From: Paenibacillus sp. OK003
GTDB lineage: Bacteria > Bacillota > Bacilli > Paenibacillales > Paenibacillaceae
Reading direction: 5' to 3'
NCBI RefSeq assembly: GCF_900109515.1
Contig: NZ_FOBD01000008.1
Location: forward strand, 291,089-355,088
DNA: 64,000 nt
Shown: positions 1 through 8,681 of the stretch, one piece after another
Position numbering within the stretch: the first letter of the stretch is position 1
How the letters are laid out: each line of letters begins with the position of its first letter
Notes under the pieces: generated by a model
What the model was told of the DNA's origin: nothing
What the model saw: the letters and a program-made list of their open reading frames with translations, nothing else
The model's database searches: none
Position numbers and translations under genes: made by a program

Positions 1-590
1 ATAATGAACAGAATAGGTCTGTCGGAGACAAATCGGCAAAAATGAATCCCCCGTGCTCGGCTGCCAAGCTTCAACTCCTCCCTGATTACAGGTCCCACGT
101 ACATCGTCTTGTCTGACGCCTTAGAGGAAGCGAATGTCGCTGTATCCATAAACGTAGTACACATCATTTGAGCGTATCGCCGTGACAGCCTGTTGGCCAG
201 TCCCGGATGAAGATCCGGCTCCAGAATCAGCACCGGAACCCGATTCCACCCGGCACCCACTACAGCAGGAACAGCCACGAATCCCCCTAACGAAAAGCAT
301 ACATGTGGTTTAATTCGTAAAATGAGCAGATAAGCCTGCAGCACTCCAAGTATAATTTTGAACACATCGGAAATGTTCGCCCACGCCCAATACCTTCTCA
401 GCTTGCCTGTGGCAACCGCATGATAATGAACAGCCGGGATTTTGCCGATTAATTGACGCTCGATGCCATGCTTGGAACCGATATAATGGATCTCCCATTG
501 CTCCTGAAGCAATCTGGAGATCAGAATGAGGTTAGCTGTTACATGACCGGCGGAGCCGCCTCCTGTAAATATGATCCTCCGCTTGAACAC
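1..590 (-). CDS. MurG-like glycosyltransferase, partial (3' end outside window)
   Basis: This is the N-terminal ~196 residues of a GT-B glycosyltransferase related to MurG, which adds GlcNAc to lipid I. It starts at a GTG (590-588) behind GGAGAGGGGG. The protein opens FKRRIIFTGGGSAGHV, matching the glycine-rich N-terminal loop of MurG (GGTGGH in the classical enzyme), and continues with LGGFVAVPAVV and EPDLHPGLANR, also MurG-like. The classical murG normally lies in the dcw cell-division cluster. Here the neighbour is a UDP-GlcNAc 4,6-dehydratase, so a role in a secondary surface glycan is more likely than peptidoglycan synthesis (inference). The start lies about 50 bp inside the end of the upstream gene, which implies translational coupling. 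The frame stays open to the window edge. Confidence 0.8.
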   Translation of the reverse strand, partial: MFKRRIIFTGGGSAGHVTANLILISRLLQEQWEIHYIGSKHGIERQLIGKIPAVHYHAVATGKLRRYWAWANISDVFKIILGVLQAYLLILRIKPHVCFSLGGFVAVPAVVGAGWNRVPVLILEPDLHPGLANRLSRRYAQMMCTTFMDTATFASSKASDKTMYVGPVIREELKLGSRARGIHFCRFVSDRPILFI

Positions 591-1564
591 AGAAATCCCC
601 CTCTCCACAGCATGTCGCGAACCTCTGCCTTGGTCATGATGACATCTTCCGAATGGTATCCTCTGCCAGGAAGAACAGATGTCTCACAACCCTCTTTATC
701 CGTTAATTTGGTTGAAGATGAGGCGGTGACAACAAAGTAGGACTTCTCCTCTTCCACTTCTTTAACGTTTTCCCAATCTGAAATCAGCGTTTCATAAAGC
801 CGTTCTCCCGGACGGGCACCGATGAAATGTATCGGAACATGCTTTTGCCCAGCATCCTCTGCCAAAACCTGTGCGATATCCGTTATTTTGCAGGATGGCA
901 TTCGGGGCACAATAATCTCGCCGCCCTCGCATTGCTCCATGGCCGACAGGAGAATTTCCACGGCATCTCCAAGGGGAAGAAAAAAACGTGTCATTCTGGA
1001 ATCGGTAACGCTGAGTGGCTGCTCCAACTCAAGCTGGCGTTTGAATAACGGTACTACGCTGCCCGTGGAACCAAGAACATTCCCACTTCGCACACAAGCA
1101 AAGCTTGTAGCGGAACGGCTGTCAGCCAATAAAATCAGTTTTTCCCCGATGGCTTTGGTCATCCCGTACATGCTGGAAGGATTCGCAGCCTTGTCCGTAG
1201 AGACATATACCACCTTCCGCACGCCATTCTCGATTGCAGCATCAATCACGTTCTGCGTTCCGATTATATTGGTCTTGACCGCACAATCCGGTTGGTCCTC
1301 GCAGACCGGAACATGTTTAAGCGCTGCAAGATGAAAGACATAATCTACATCCTTACAGGCACCTGTCAGCTCCCATCGGTCTCTGATATCCCCCAGTACA
1401 AACTTCACTCTCGGGTCAGAGATGGTTTGTCTCATTTGAGCCTGAAGCGATTCATTTCGTGAAAAAATACGAACCTCTTTCGGCTCCTGAACGAGCAATT
1501 GTTTGACCAACTCTTCTCCCCATGAGCCAGTGCCTCCCGTTATTAAAAAGGTTTTATTGAACAT
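539..1564 (-). CDS. UDP-N-acetylglucosamine 4,6-dehydratase-like SDR (CapD/PseB type)
   Basis: 341 aa. An extended short-chain dehydrogenase of the polysaccharide biosynthesis family that makes UDP-4-keto-6-deoxy-HexNAc sugars for capsule, teichuronic or flagellin glycans. The Rossmann motif ITGGTGSWG is at the N-terminus; the family segments HLAALKHVPVCE, NIIGTQNVIDAA and STDKAANPSSMYGMTK (YxxxK active site) follow. There is no N-terminal membrane region, so this is the short soluble PseB-like form. I chose the ATG at 1564 because GGAGGG lies just before it; the in-frame ATG at 1579 overlaps that ribosome binding site. It overlaps the start of the MurG-like gene and is probably co-transcribed with it. 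The exact stereochemistry of the product cannot be read from the sequence. Confidence 0.85.
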   Translation of the reverse strand: MFNKTFLITGGTGSWGEELVKQLLVQEPKEVRIFSRNESLQAQMRQTISDPRVKFVLGDIRDRWELTGACKDVDYVFHLAALKHVPVCEDQPDCAVKTNIIGTQNVIDAAIENGVRKVVYVSTDKAANPSSMYGMTKAIGEKLILLADSRSATSFACVRSGNVLGSTGSVVPLFKRQLELEQPLSVTDSRMTRFFLPLGDAVEILLSAMEQCEGGEIIVPRMPSCKITDIAQVLAEDAGQKHVPIHFIGARPGERLYETLISDWENVKEVEEEKSYFVVTASSSTKLTDKEGCETSVLPGRGYHSEDVIMTKAEVRDMLWRGGFLCSSGGSYLQEAAPPVM

Positions 1565-1695
1565 CGGATATCCCTCCATGAATTAAGTTCTGATTTGGTG
1601 ATAGGCCTATCCTAAGGCAATTGTGTTACATCAGTATGACAGGGGATAATCGGCTTTCCCCAGCGTGAACATGCTTTAATTCAGGTAGCTTCTCA

Positions 1696-1723
1696 CAAAA
1701 AAAACCACCATTTGCATGGCGGC
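1696..1723 (-). terminator. Intrinsic terminator of the two-component operon
   Basis: On the minus strand, CCGCCAT and ATGGTGG form a hairpin (one G-U pair) followed by a run of eight T. It lies just after the kinase stop codon. Confidence 0.75.
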
Positions 1724-1730
1724 TCCTTCA

Positions 1731-3116
1731 TTAACGTTGTATTAAAGGTAAAGAAAAATAAAACATCACTTTTCCATCGGCTACGCTAAGGCCATAGTCG
1801 GCATGGTGGTTCTCCAGAATCGTCCGGGCAATAGACAAGCCCAGTCCCGTCCCGCTAAACTTTTTGCTGCGCGAACTATCCATTACATAGAAGGGCTCCC
1901 AAACCTGATCCCACTGTTCATGCTCTTCCTTATCCGTTTCATTGGCGATACCAAAATATGCCGCTTCCCCTTTCAATTCAAGTGTAATAGTTATTCGGTC
2001 ACCGCTTGTATATTTCACCGCGTTGGTCATCCAATTGTGCAGGACAGACTCCAGCTTCCGTCGATCAGCCAGCACCCAGGTCTCGGCAGTCCATCGATCC
2101 TCCACTTCCACATGCAAGCCATGCTGCTGAAATACGGTTTCATAGGTATGAAGTGTCTCCGTGAGCAGTTGGCGAAGATCAACAGGTTCAAAATCATATA
2201 CTTCAGCCTGCAGACGGGATAGCTCCAACAGACGGTCAATTAAACCAGCCAGCTCTTCGCTCTGTTGCTGGATAACTCCAGCATAGGTTCCGTCATCCAG
2301 GCCATCCTGAATGCCAGAGGCATAGACTCGAATCAGGGAGAGCGGTGTTTTCAACTCATGCGAGATATCCGAAATGAACGTTCGCAGATTGGCGTTTTTT
2401 ATTTCCAAAGAATGTTGCGCCTGCTGCAACTTGTCGCTCATCACATTGATGCTGCGTCCTAAAGACTCAATCTCATCACCTGTCTTTATATCCACCTTTG
2501 TAAACGATAAATTGGAAATGGCTTCAGCCGTTTCGCTTAGTTTTGCGAGCGGTTTAACAATCCGGGCGGTATACAGCACTGAAAGCAGGATAAGCAATAG
2601 CAGCATGCCGAGCCATATGTACGCGTTGAACTGATTAATAATTCGAATCGTCTCCGATGAATGGGAGATGGATTCGCCGACAGCAAACACGGAATCCCCC
2701 ACCTTCACAAAATTCACGAGAAAGCTTGATTTCAGCTTGGTCTGATCATAGAATTTATTAACCCGGGCACCCTCACGCAGCGCAGAGATACTCTCTTCTG
2801 TCAGCCAAAATTTACTAAGAGCAATTCCCTTGCGGTTATATTGAAATAACAATTGATCGTTAATATCATTCACACTATCCTTCAACGATGCATAAGCGAT
2901 AGCGACCTCGTATTGCGTTTCAAGACTCTCAATCCGTGATAGCTGATCGCCATGTTCTGAAGCAGAGATTTCAGTCGTTAACTCGGCCAATTTCTGCTTT
3001 TTCTGATACAAAAAATAGCTAGGCAGGAAAAATGTATTGACGATAAAGGATAGGAAAAAGACAACACACAATGCACTGATTATGCGCACGAGCAGTTTAC
3101 GGGTCAGTTTACTCAT
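1731..3116 (-). CDS. Sensor histidine kinase (HAMP, HisKA, HATPase_c)
   Basis: 461 aa membrane sensor kinase. There is a TM segment at about residues 10-32, an extracytoplasmic loop of ~130 residues, a second TM at 165-183, HAMP at ~184-240, and a HisKA box FISDISHELKTPLS with phospho-accepting His253. The ATPase domain carries an N box (HNWMTNAVKYTS) and GTGLGLSIA near the C-terminus. It autophosphorylates and passes phosphate to the response regulator encoded just upstream. The two genes overlap by 8 bp, so they are translationally coupled. The sensor loop has no recognisable PAS or Cache domain and the signal is unknown. Confidence 0.93.
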   Translation of the reverse strand: MSKLTRKLLVRIISALCVVFFLSFIVNTFFLPSYFLYQKKQKLAELTTEISASEHGDQLSRIESLETQYEVAIAYASLKDSVNDINDQLLFQYNRKGIALSKFWLTEESISALREGARVNKFYDQTKLKSSFLVNFVKVGDSVFAVGESISHSSETIRIINQFNAYIWLGMLLLLILLSVLYTARIVKPLAKLSETAEAISNLSFTKVDIKTGDEIESLGRSINVMSDKLQQAQHSLEIKNANLRTFISDISHELKTPLSLIRVYASGIQDGLDDGTYAGVIQQQSEELAGLIDRLLELSRLQAEVYDFEPVDLRQLLTETLHTYETVFQQHGLHVEVEDRWTAETWVLADRRKLESVLHNWMTNAVKYTSGDRITITLELKGEAAYFGIANETDKEEHEQWDQVWEPFYVMDSSRSKKFSGTGLGLSIARTILENHHADYGLSVADGKVMFYFSLPLIQR

Positions 3117-3756
3117 CTTGATCCTCTAGGCAATAGCCCATTCCCCGGTACGTTTTGATTGAATCTTCTCCAATTTTCTCACGCAGTCTGCGGATATGAG
3201 TGTCTACCGTACGCTCCTCGCCGAAGTAATCGAAACCCCACACCTGATCCAGCAATATTTTACGGGTTACGATCTGCCCCTTATTCATTCCCAGAACCTT
3301 CATTAATTCAAATTCCTTATGGGTAGCCCCTACATCCACTCCACGACGGTAAACCTTCTGGCCTTCCAGATCGACAGTCAGTTCTCCCACAATGATTTTG
3401 GAGGAAAGTTGCAGCAGCTTCTTTACACGCAATAGCAGGATACGCGAATCAAACGGCTTGCGCAGATAATCATCCGCCCCGGCCTTCAAGGCAAGAAATT
3501 CATCATCCGATTCCCCTTTGGCTGTCAGCAGCAGTACCTTCGCCCGACTCGTACGCTTGATTTCCCGGCACACCTCAACACCGCTGCGTCCTGGCATCAT
3601 CCAATCCAAAACCGCCATATCAATTTGATTATTATAAAAGAGATTCAGGGCTGCTTCCCCATCCTCGGCTAAAAACACCTGAAAGCCCTCTTTAACGAAA
3701 TAGGCTTTTAATATTTGCAGCATCAGCGGCTCATCATCCGCGAGTAGCAGGTTCAT
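3109..3756 (-). CDS. OmpR/PhoB-family response regulator
   Basis: 215 aa. A receiver domain (acidic DD at residues 7-8, phosphorylation site Asp51 in AVLDWMMPG, Lys in LRKPF) is joined to a winged-helix DNA-binding domain ending EERTVDTHIRRLREKIG and YRGMGY. It is first in a two-gene operon with the kinase and starts at an ATG behind AAAGGAGG. Its targets cannot be named from this window. A bacterial two-component role is certain; family-level orthology was not assigned. Confidence 0.94.
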   Translation of the reverse strand: MNLLLADDEPLMLQILKAYFVKEGFQVFLAEDGEAALNLFYNNQIDMAVLDWMMPGRSGVEVCREIKRTSRAKVLLLTAKGESDDEFLALKAGADDYLRKPFDSRILLLRVKKLLQLSSKIIVGELTVDLEGQKVYRRGVDVGATHKEFELMKVLGMNKGQIVTRKILLDQVWGFDYFGEERTVDTHIRRLREKIGEDSIKTYRGMGYCLEDQDE

Positions 3757-3911
3757 ATCTGCGCCTCCTTTCCAAACTGCATTCTACTATACAATCTGTA
3801 CGTTACAGCTGTGTGACATACCCGTCTGGTTGGCCATTTCCCACATTCCTGTATTATGGTAACCGTAGCATAAAAACGCTGCCCACCTTCACTGCTCCCA
3901 AGATCAGAGGC

Positions 3912-3944
3912 AAAACAAAAAGAAACCCCAAAACAGGGTTCCCT
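3912..3944 (-). terminator. Intrinsic terminator after serS
   Basis: Minus-strand hairpin GGAACCC / GGGGTTTC followed by TTTTTGTTTT, about 30 bp past the serS stop. Confidence 0.7.
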
Positions 3945-3973
3945 TTTGTTTCTCAACACAGCTTGTAATCCTT

Positions 3974-5272
3974 TTAAACCTCTTCATCCTGGTGCGGCAA
4001 AATCAAATATTCGGCACCGCCCATATAAGGCTGAAGTGCGGCTGGAATACGAATGCTCCCATCCGCCTGCTGATGATTCTCCAGCAATGGAATCAGAATG
4101 CGTGGTGAAGCCACAGCCGTATTGTTCAACGTATGGCAGTAGGCAAGCTTACCTTGGGCATCGCGACAACGAATATTCGAACGCCGAGCCTGGAAATCAT
4201 GCAGATTCGACGACGAATGTGTCTCCCCGTACGCATTGCGGCTTGGCATCCAGGTTTCAATATCGTACTGTTTGTACGTTTTCTGCGACATATCCCCTGT
4301 ACACACAGCCACAACACGATAAGGCAGTTCCAGCAATTGCAGTAATTCCTCGGCGTGTCCCGTAATCTCCTGCAGCATTCGCTCCGATTCTTTCGCATCC
4401 GGTGCACAGATAATGACTTGTTCCACTTTGGCAAATTGATGCACCCGGTACAATCCGCGTACATCCCGCCCGCCTGAGCCAACCTCACTGCGGAAACATG
4501 TCGATGTGGCTGCCAGCTTGATTGGCTCCTGTGCATCCACAATCTCATCCGCATAATACGAAACCAGCGGCACTTCCGATGTTCCCACCAGCCACTTGTT
4601 CTCGCCCACTAATTCATAGACCTGATCCCGTCCTGTGGGGAAGAACCCCGTGTTCAAAAGGGTATTCTCCCTCACCATCAGAGGAACTTCCATTGGCGTA
4701 AATCCATGCTTGAGCAGCAGATCAAGCGCAAGTTGCTGTACAGCCCGGTGCAGGAGCAGCCCTGCTCCTTTGAGCACATAGCTTCGTGTTCCGCCGATTT
4801 TCACCCCACGTGGGATGTCGATTAGGTCATGCCGTTCACCGAGCTCTACGTGATCCTTGGCCTCATAATCGAATACCGGCAGCTCACCCACACGTCTCAG
4901 CTCCACATTATCCTCATCCGATGCACCCACTGGCGTGTCCGGCGATACAACATTGGGTACCAACCATTGCAGCCTTGTCACTTCCTCTTGCACAACGGCA
5001 AGCTTGGCTTCAACTTGCTCTAACTGACCATTCAGCTGTTTCACCTGTTCCCTTAAACCCTCGGCCTGTTCACGCTCACCAGCTTGCATCAGTCTGCCAA
5101 TATCTGCAGATAACGAATTACGTACTCTACGTCCTTCTTCCGTTTCCAATAAAAGTGCTCTGCGCTCCTCGTCCCGTTCCAACAATTCGCGAATACTGAT
5201 ATTCATTCTCTTGCCAACTGCCGCAGCTTGCACCTCTTCTGCATGCTCCCGAATCCACTTCATTTCCAACAT
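3974..5272 (-). CDS. serS: Seryl-tRNA synthetase
   Basis: 432 aa class II aminoacyl-tRNA synthetase that charges tRNA-Ser with serine in the cytoplasm. The N-terminal ~105 residues form the tRNA-binding coiled-coil arm. The catalytic core has motif 2 (FRSEVGSGGRDVRGLYRVHQF region) and motif 3 (RRSNIRCR), and ends NNTAVASPRILIPLLENHQ. The start is the ATG at 5272 behind AAAGGAGA. The frame is open further upstream, but that stretch is the T-box leader and is not translated. Some residues differ from the usual SerRS consensus (for example GSGGRDVRG for GSAGRDTRG, RSNIRCR for RANIRFR). This raises the question of whether it is a second SerRS copy in the genome. Confidence 0.96.
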   Translation of the reverse strand: MLEMKWIREHAEEVQAAAVGKRMNISIRELLERDEERRALLLETEEGRRVRNSLSADIGRLMQAGEREQAEGLREQVKQLNGQLEQVEAKLAVVQEEVTRLQWLVPNVVSPDTPVGASDEDNVELRRVGELPVFDYEAKDHVELGERHDLIDIPRGVKIGGTRSYVLKGAGLLLHRAVQQLALDLLLKHGFTPMEVPLMVRENTLLNTGFFPTGRDQVYELVGENKWLVGTSEVPLVSYYADEIVDAQEPIKLAATSTCFRSEVGSGGRDVRGLYRVHQFAKVEQVIICAPDAKESERMLQEITGHAEELLQLLELPYRVVAVCTGDMSQKTYKQYDIETWMPSRNAYGETHSSSNLHDFQARRSNIRCRDAQGKLAYCHTLNNTAVASPRILIPLLENHQQADGSIRIPAALQPYMGGAEYLILPHQDEEV

Positions 5273-5294
5273 GGTCACCGTCTCCTTTGGCTGT

Positions 5295-5500
5295 AAAAAT
5301 ACAAAGAGCGCCCTCATCCCTTGGGACGAGGAGCGCTCTGCTCGCGGTGCCACCCAACTTGCCAAACCAGAATATTCTGGTTCAGCCTCTTGGTCCGCGA
5401 TAACGGGCGGTTCCGGTTAACTTGGGGAATGGTTCGCTCCCCTGGCGAAAACGCCTCCGAGTTGGATGCTCTTCAACGGCATGGTCCGATCTGTAATTGT
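5295..5500 (-). promoter_or_regulatory. T-box leader with terminator/antiterminator, upstream of serS
   Basis: The minus strand carries the T-box signature GGGTGGCACCGCG at 5355-5343. The bases TGGC would pair with the 3' end GCCA of uncharged tRNA, matching the G73 discriminator of tRNA-Ser. Just downstream is a strong terminator: GAGCGC(T)CCTCGTCCC pairs with GGGATGAGGGCGCTC, then TTTGTATTTTT (5338-5295). Upstream is the conserved CCCGTTATCGC element before stem III. Uncharged tRNA-Ser is expected to favour the antiterminator and switch serS on. The leader is compact (about 150 nt from the probable start to the T-box). An AGC at 5438-5436 could be the specifier, but I cannot prove the stem I fold by eye. 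Confidence 0.92.
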
Positions 5501-5508
5501 TGTTTTTC

Positions 5509-5538
5509 AGTATATACGAACTTTAGTCTCCATTGCAA
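5509..5538 (-). promoter_or_regulatory. Probable sigma-A promoter of serS
   Basis: TTGCAA (5538-5533) and TATACT (5514-5509), 18 bp apart, immediately upstream of the T-box leader. Confidence 0.55.
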
Positions 5539-5653
5539 GTTATCCGTGCACACCCTTACATGTCCTGTTATGATAGAGATTGTTTGTTTTTAGGAAATAC
5601 TCCTGAATGGCAGACTTACTACATAACATAATATCTAGAAGGAGTTTTTCTTC

Positions 5654-6889
5654 ATGAAAAAATTGCTTTGGATTGGATGCTTATCCTATTTCCTCATCGG
5701 ACTTGCCCATGTGGTTCTCGGCTCCATCCTACCCGTTGCTCTTGAACATTATGGCAAGGATTATAGTCAGGGAGGCACACTGATATTTGCCCAATTTGCC
5801 GGGTTCCTGGGTGGTGTATTGTTATCTCCGTGGTTGAATAAACGCTTCGGGAAACGAGGCGGTCTATTAATTGCCGCAGCTCTGCTCTGCATCGCAGAGT
5901 TATCCTATATGCTGCTGCCTCCTTGGGGCTGGATGTTCGTCATTGCACCTGCAGCCGGATTCGGATTCGGTATGATAGAAGCTGTCATCGGTACAATCAT
6001 TATTGCTGCAATTAAAGATAATACGGCGGTTGCCATGAGCCGACTTGAAGTGTTATTTGGTATCGGCGCCATGGTCATGCCTCTCATTGCAAGCGGTCTG
6101 ATTTCTGCCGGGTACTGGCGCGTGTCGTTCCTCGTGGTTGCCGTCTGTGCAGCGATGACTTTTATCTTCTGGGCCAAAAGTTCATTCGGTGAACTGGACA
6201 ACGAGCTGAGTCGCCGCAGCTCAGACCAGACTCCTGTACACACTCACGCTGCTGAATCGCCAAATGGAACGAATCCTGAAGACATTAAACCAACCCGTTC
6301 AACCTATCACGGCCGTAACTTGGCTCTTCTGTCTTTATTTGTTTTATTTTTCTTTCTCTATGTCGGCACTGAAATGAGCCTTGCCAACTTCATGCCAGCC
6401 ATTCTGATTGAGAAAATGAACATGAAGGAAGCAGGCGCTGCACTTAGTGTTACCTGCTTCTGGATCGCCATGTCTGTTGGACGACTGTTTGCCGGATATA
6501 TTGCGGAGAAATTCCAATATCGCGTCTACGTTCTGTACAGTTGCCTTGCAGCAGTTGTACTGCTGATGATCTTTCCTTTTACCAACCAGATCTGGTCGGC
6601 ATTTCTGATCATTCTGTTACTCGGGCTTGCACTATCGGGCGTGTTCTCCATTGCCCTCGTCTTCGCCAGCAAAATGCTGCCTGGAACAGAAGAATCAACG
6701 CCCAGCATCCTGATTGCATCAGGTGGTGTTGGTGGTGCCATTCTACCTTTGGTTACAGGCTGGAGTTTGGACCATCTGGAAGTTAACCAGTCGGCGTGGA
6801 TGCTTGCCATTTTTGCAGTTGGTCTGCTGATTATCAGCGTGATCGCGTATCAATGGCAGCGCAGGCATACTGTGAGTTCAGCATCGTAA
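5654..6889 (+). CDS. MFS transporter, FHS/GlcP-like sugar permease
   Basis: 411 aa with about 12 membrane helices in two halves separated by a hydrophilic loop (~residues 180-225). The N-terminal half (GLAHVVLGSILPVALEHY, FAQFAGFLGGVLLSP, MSRLEVLFGIGAMVMPL) follows the pattern of the fucose/glucose:H+ symporter group typified by Bacillus GlcP. The likely role is proton-coupled uptake of a hexose; the substrate is inferred only. It starts at ATG 5654 behind GAAGGAG, is divergent from serS, and ends at its own terminator, so it is a single-gene unit. Confidence 0.8.
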   Translation: MKKLLWIGCLSYFLIGLAHVVLGSILPVALEHYGKDYSQGGTLIFAQFAGFLGGVLLSPWLNKRFGKRGGLLIAAALLCIAELSYMLLPPWGWMFVIAPAAGFGFGMIEAVIGTIIIAAIKDNTAVAMSRLEVLFGIGAMVMPLIASGLISAGYWRVSFLVVAVCAAMTFIFWAKSSFGELDNELSRRSSDQTPVHTHAAESPNGTNPEDIKPTRSTYHGRNLALLSLFVLFFFLYVGTEMSLANFMPAILIEKMNMKEAGAALSVTCFWIAMSVGRLFAGYIAEKFQYRVYVLYSCLAAVVLLMIFPFTNQIWSAFLIILLLGLALSGVFSIALVFASKMLPGTEESTPSILIASGGVGGAILPLVTGWSLDHLEVNQSAWMLAIFAVGLLIISVIAYQWQRRHTVSSAS

Positions 6890-6939
6890 TATCTACCGAA
6901 CAGAAGATAAATTCAATGAATCATAGCTGTAAAAAGTTA

Positions 6940-6973
6940 GGCGTCGTAGCGTGAATGCTACGAGGCCTTTTTT
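6940..6973 (+). terminator. Intrinsic terminator after the MFS gene
   Basis: CGTAGC-GTGAAT-GCTACG hairpin extended by GGC/GCC, followed by TTTTTT. Confidence 0.8.
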
Positions 6974-6997
6974 GATTTGAAAATAACAATTACTTCT

Positions 6998-7195
6998 TTA
7001 TCTTAGTGCAGTGGACGATTGCCCAGGAAATACTTTCAGATGCTCTAAATCGGAACTAACGTTATTTAGGTTGTAGGACTCCACCAGGAACGCAATGGTG
7101 AAGCACAATACGAATTGGAGCAGTATTTCAAGCGCTGACATCTTGCTCAATAACCCATTGTGCCATAAATTGAAAGTCATCATGACGATGACCAT
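6998..7195 (-). CDS. Small two-helix membrane protein, DUF2798-like
   Basis: 65 aa if it starts at ATG 7195, which has GGAGG five bases upstream; an ATG at 7219 lacks a ribosome binding site. Two hydrophobic segments (MVIVMMTFNLW and EILLQFVLCFTIAFLVE) are separated by a short hydrophilic HNG turn. This pattern, MTF-N-x-x-HNG followed by a helix with small residues, recalls the DUF2798 family, but I cannot confirm it. The tail is hydrophilic. Function unknown. It faces the MFS gene terminator and is transcribed alone. Confidence 0.55.
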   Translation of the reverse strand: MVIVMMTFNLWHNGLLSKMSALEILLQFVLCFTIAFLVESYNLNNVSSDLEHLKVFPGQSSTALR

Positions 7196-7290
7196 TCCTG
7201 CCTCCATATAAGTAAACATTTTGTTAAATTTATAACAATAGGCAGGTATTTCATGTTGGCTCTCGTCGTGCTAAAATCTAAAATTCCTGT

Positions 7291-7319
7291 TTGACAACCT
7301 CGTAGTACAGCCCTATGAT
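7291..7319 (+). promoter_or_regulatory. Sigma-A promoter of the glyoxalase/SDR pair
   Basis: Perfect -35 TTGACA (7291-7296), 17-bp spacer, -10 TATGAT (7314-7319), 52 bp before the next start codon. Confidence 0.8.
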
Positions 7320-7370
7320 ATCCCTTAAAATGGTAGAAAAGATCCACTGCATATAAGGAGGATTTGGATT

Positions 7371-7757
7371 ATGAGTTTTCAAAAGCGCATTGACCACGTC
7401 GGCATTGCCGTTCGTGATCTAGAGACCACGCTACGTTTCTATACGGAGATTGTTGGTCTTGAATTGAAAGACCGGGTAACTCACACCAACGGTGTCATTC
7501 AGCTCGCCTTTCTCGGCTTCAACGGAAGCGATGAGACTGAGATTGAGTTGATTCAGGGATACAGCGACAAGCTGCCTTCCGAAGGTACGGTGCACCATTT
7601 TGCGATCCATGTCGATGACCTTGAGGCTGAATACAACCGCATTAAAGAAACTGAGGCCGAGTTTATTGATGGAGAGATGATTACACTGCCCAACGGTTAC
7701 CGTTATTTCTTCATCTATGGACCTGAAAAGGAATGGATTGAGTTCTTCCAGCGCTAA
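7371..7757 (+). CDS. VOC-family protein, lactoylglutathione lyase-like
   Basis: 128 aa with two beta-alpha-beta-beta-beta modules of the vicinal-oxygen-chelate fold. Probable metal ligands are His9 (DHVGIAV), Glu59 (IELIQ), His75/76 (VHHFAIHVDD) and Glu124 (EWIEFFQ), the standard glyoxalase I spacing. Length matches single-domain GloA/YwbC-type proteins. It starts at ATG behind AAGGAGG. It is followed after 16 bp by an SDR gene and probably shares its transcript. A glyoxalase or dioxygenase-fold enzyme is certain; the substrate is not. Confidence 0.85.
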   Translation: MSFQKRIDHVGIAVRDLETTLRFYTEIVGLELKDRVTHTNGVIQLAFLGFNGSDETEIELIQGYSDKLPSEGTVHHFAIHVDDLEAEYNRIKETEAEFIDGEMITLPNGYRYFFIYGPEKEWIEFFQR

Positions 7758-7773
7758 GAATTGGAGCTGATTT

Positions 7774-8529
7774 ATGAACATTTTAATTACCGGCGCAGCC
7801 GGAAAAATTGGACGTGACTTGTCCCAACACTTGTCAGAAGCATTTCACCTGCGACTAACGGATTTGAATATCGACAGACTGCATACGTATCAAGGGACAA
7901 GCTATGAGATCATGACACTGGATGTGACAGATCCTGAAGCCTGTCAGCACGCTTGCAAAGGCATGGATGTGGTTGTACATTTGGCGGGAGATCCCTCCCC
8001 ACATGCAGGGTTCTATGAATCGTTGTTGGATATCAATATCAAGGGCACGTTTAATGTATTCCGTGCAGCTAAAGACCAGGGTGTACAAAGAGTCATTCTG
8101 GCAAGCAGTGCACAGACGATTGAGGGGTATCCCATTGATGCTCAAGTCTATCCGGATATGCCGACACGCCCACGGAATTTGTACGGGGTTAGTAAATGTT
8201 TTGGTGAATCGCTCGCTTCCTATTTTGCGTATACCGAAGGTTTACAAAGTGTAGCAATACGTATAGGTGCATATGATGATTTCCAACCGGATGGACCCGC
8301 GCTGGAGGCAAGGGATATGAGCGCGTATCTTAGTCCGGCTGACTTGTGTGATTTGATGTTCAAAGCCATTACAGCTCCAGATCTGGAGCCCTTCACCATA
8401 CTGCATGGGATCTCGAATAATCGGTTTAAACGATTGAATCTGGAAACCACTCAGAAACAGGTAGGCTATGACCCGAAATCCGATGCTTTTGCACTCAGTC
8501 AGATTTCCTTATATGATTCGCCACGATAA
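7774..8529 (+). CDS. NAD-dependent epimerase/dehydratase, uronate dehydrogenase-like
   Basis: 251 aa extended SDR. It has TGAAGKIG at residues 6-13 for NAD binding, and a catalytic Ser111/112, Tyr137 and Lys141 (YGVSKCFGE). The segments NIKGTFNVFRAAKDQGVQRVILASS, YGVSKCFGESLASYF and SVAIRIG resemble bacterial uronate dehydrogenase, which oxidises galacturonate or glucuronate to the aldaric lactone. That would fit the pectinase-like gene elsewhere in the window, but the assignment is inferred from remembered similarity. Second gene after the VOC protein; a terminator follows. Confidence 0.8.
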   Translation: MNILITGAAGKIGRDLSQHLSEAFHLRLTDLNIDRLHTYQGTSYEIMTLDVTDPEACQHACKGMDVVVHLAGDPSPHAGFYESLLDINIKGTFNVFRAAKDQGVQRVILASSAQTIEGYPIDAQVYPDMPTRPRNLYGVSKCFGESLASYFAYTEGLQSVAIRIGAYDDFQPDGPALEARDMSAYLSPADLCDLMFKAITAPDLEPFTILHGISNNRFKRLNLETTQKQVGYDPKSDAFALSQISLYDSPR

Positions 8530-8551
8530 TTGTTGAAAATTACACATCTAG

Positions 8552-8585
8552 AGAGGTCGTTATACGCATGTATAATGGCCTCTTT
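8552..8585 (+). terminator. Intrinsic terminator after the SDR gene
   Basis: Long hairpin AGAGGTCGTTATAC / GTATAATGGCCTCT with a four-base loop and two G-U pairs, followed by TTTG. Confidence 0.7.
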
Positions 8586-8681
8586 GATTCATTCATACGT
8601 GTCCCTATCCAGTTCCTGACTGGACATGCGTGGGCCTCTGGCCTATAATTACACCTAGTAATGCCCGTAACTTCATAGTTT

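Noticed and set aside
3753..3959. 68-codon frame upstream of the response regulator
   Set aside because: Overlaps the promoter region and the serS terminator; reads like a chance frame.
5273..5365. A 31-residue N-terminal extension of serS
   Set aside because: The region encodes the T-box and terminator; a good ribosome binding site lies at ATG 5272 and the extension has no counterpart in SerRS proteins.
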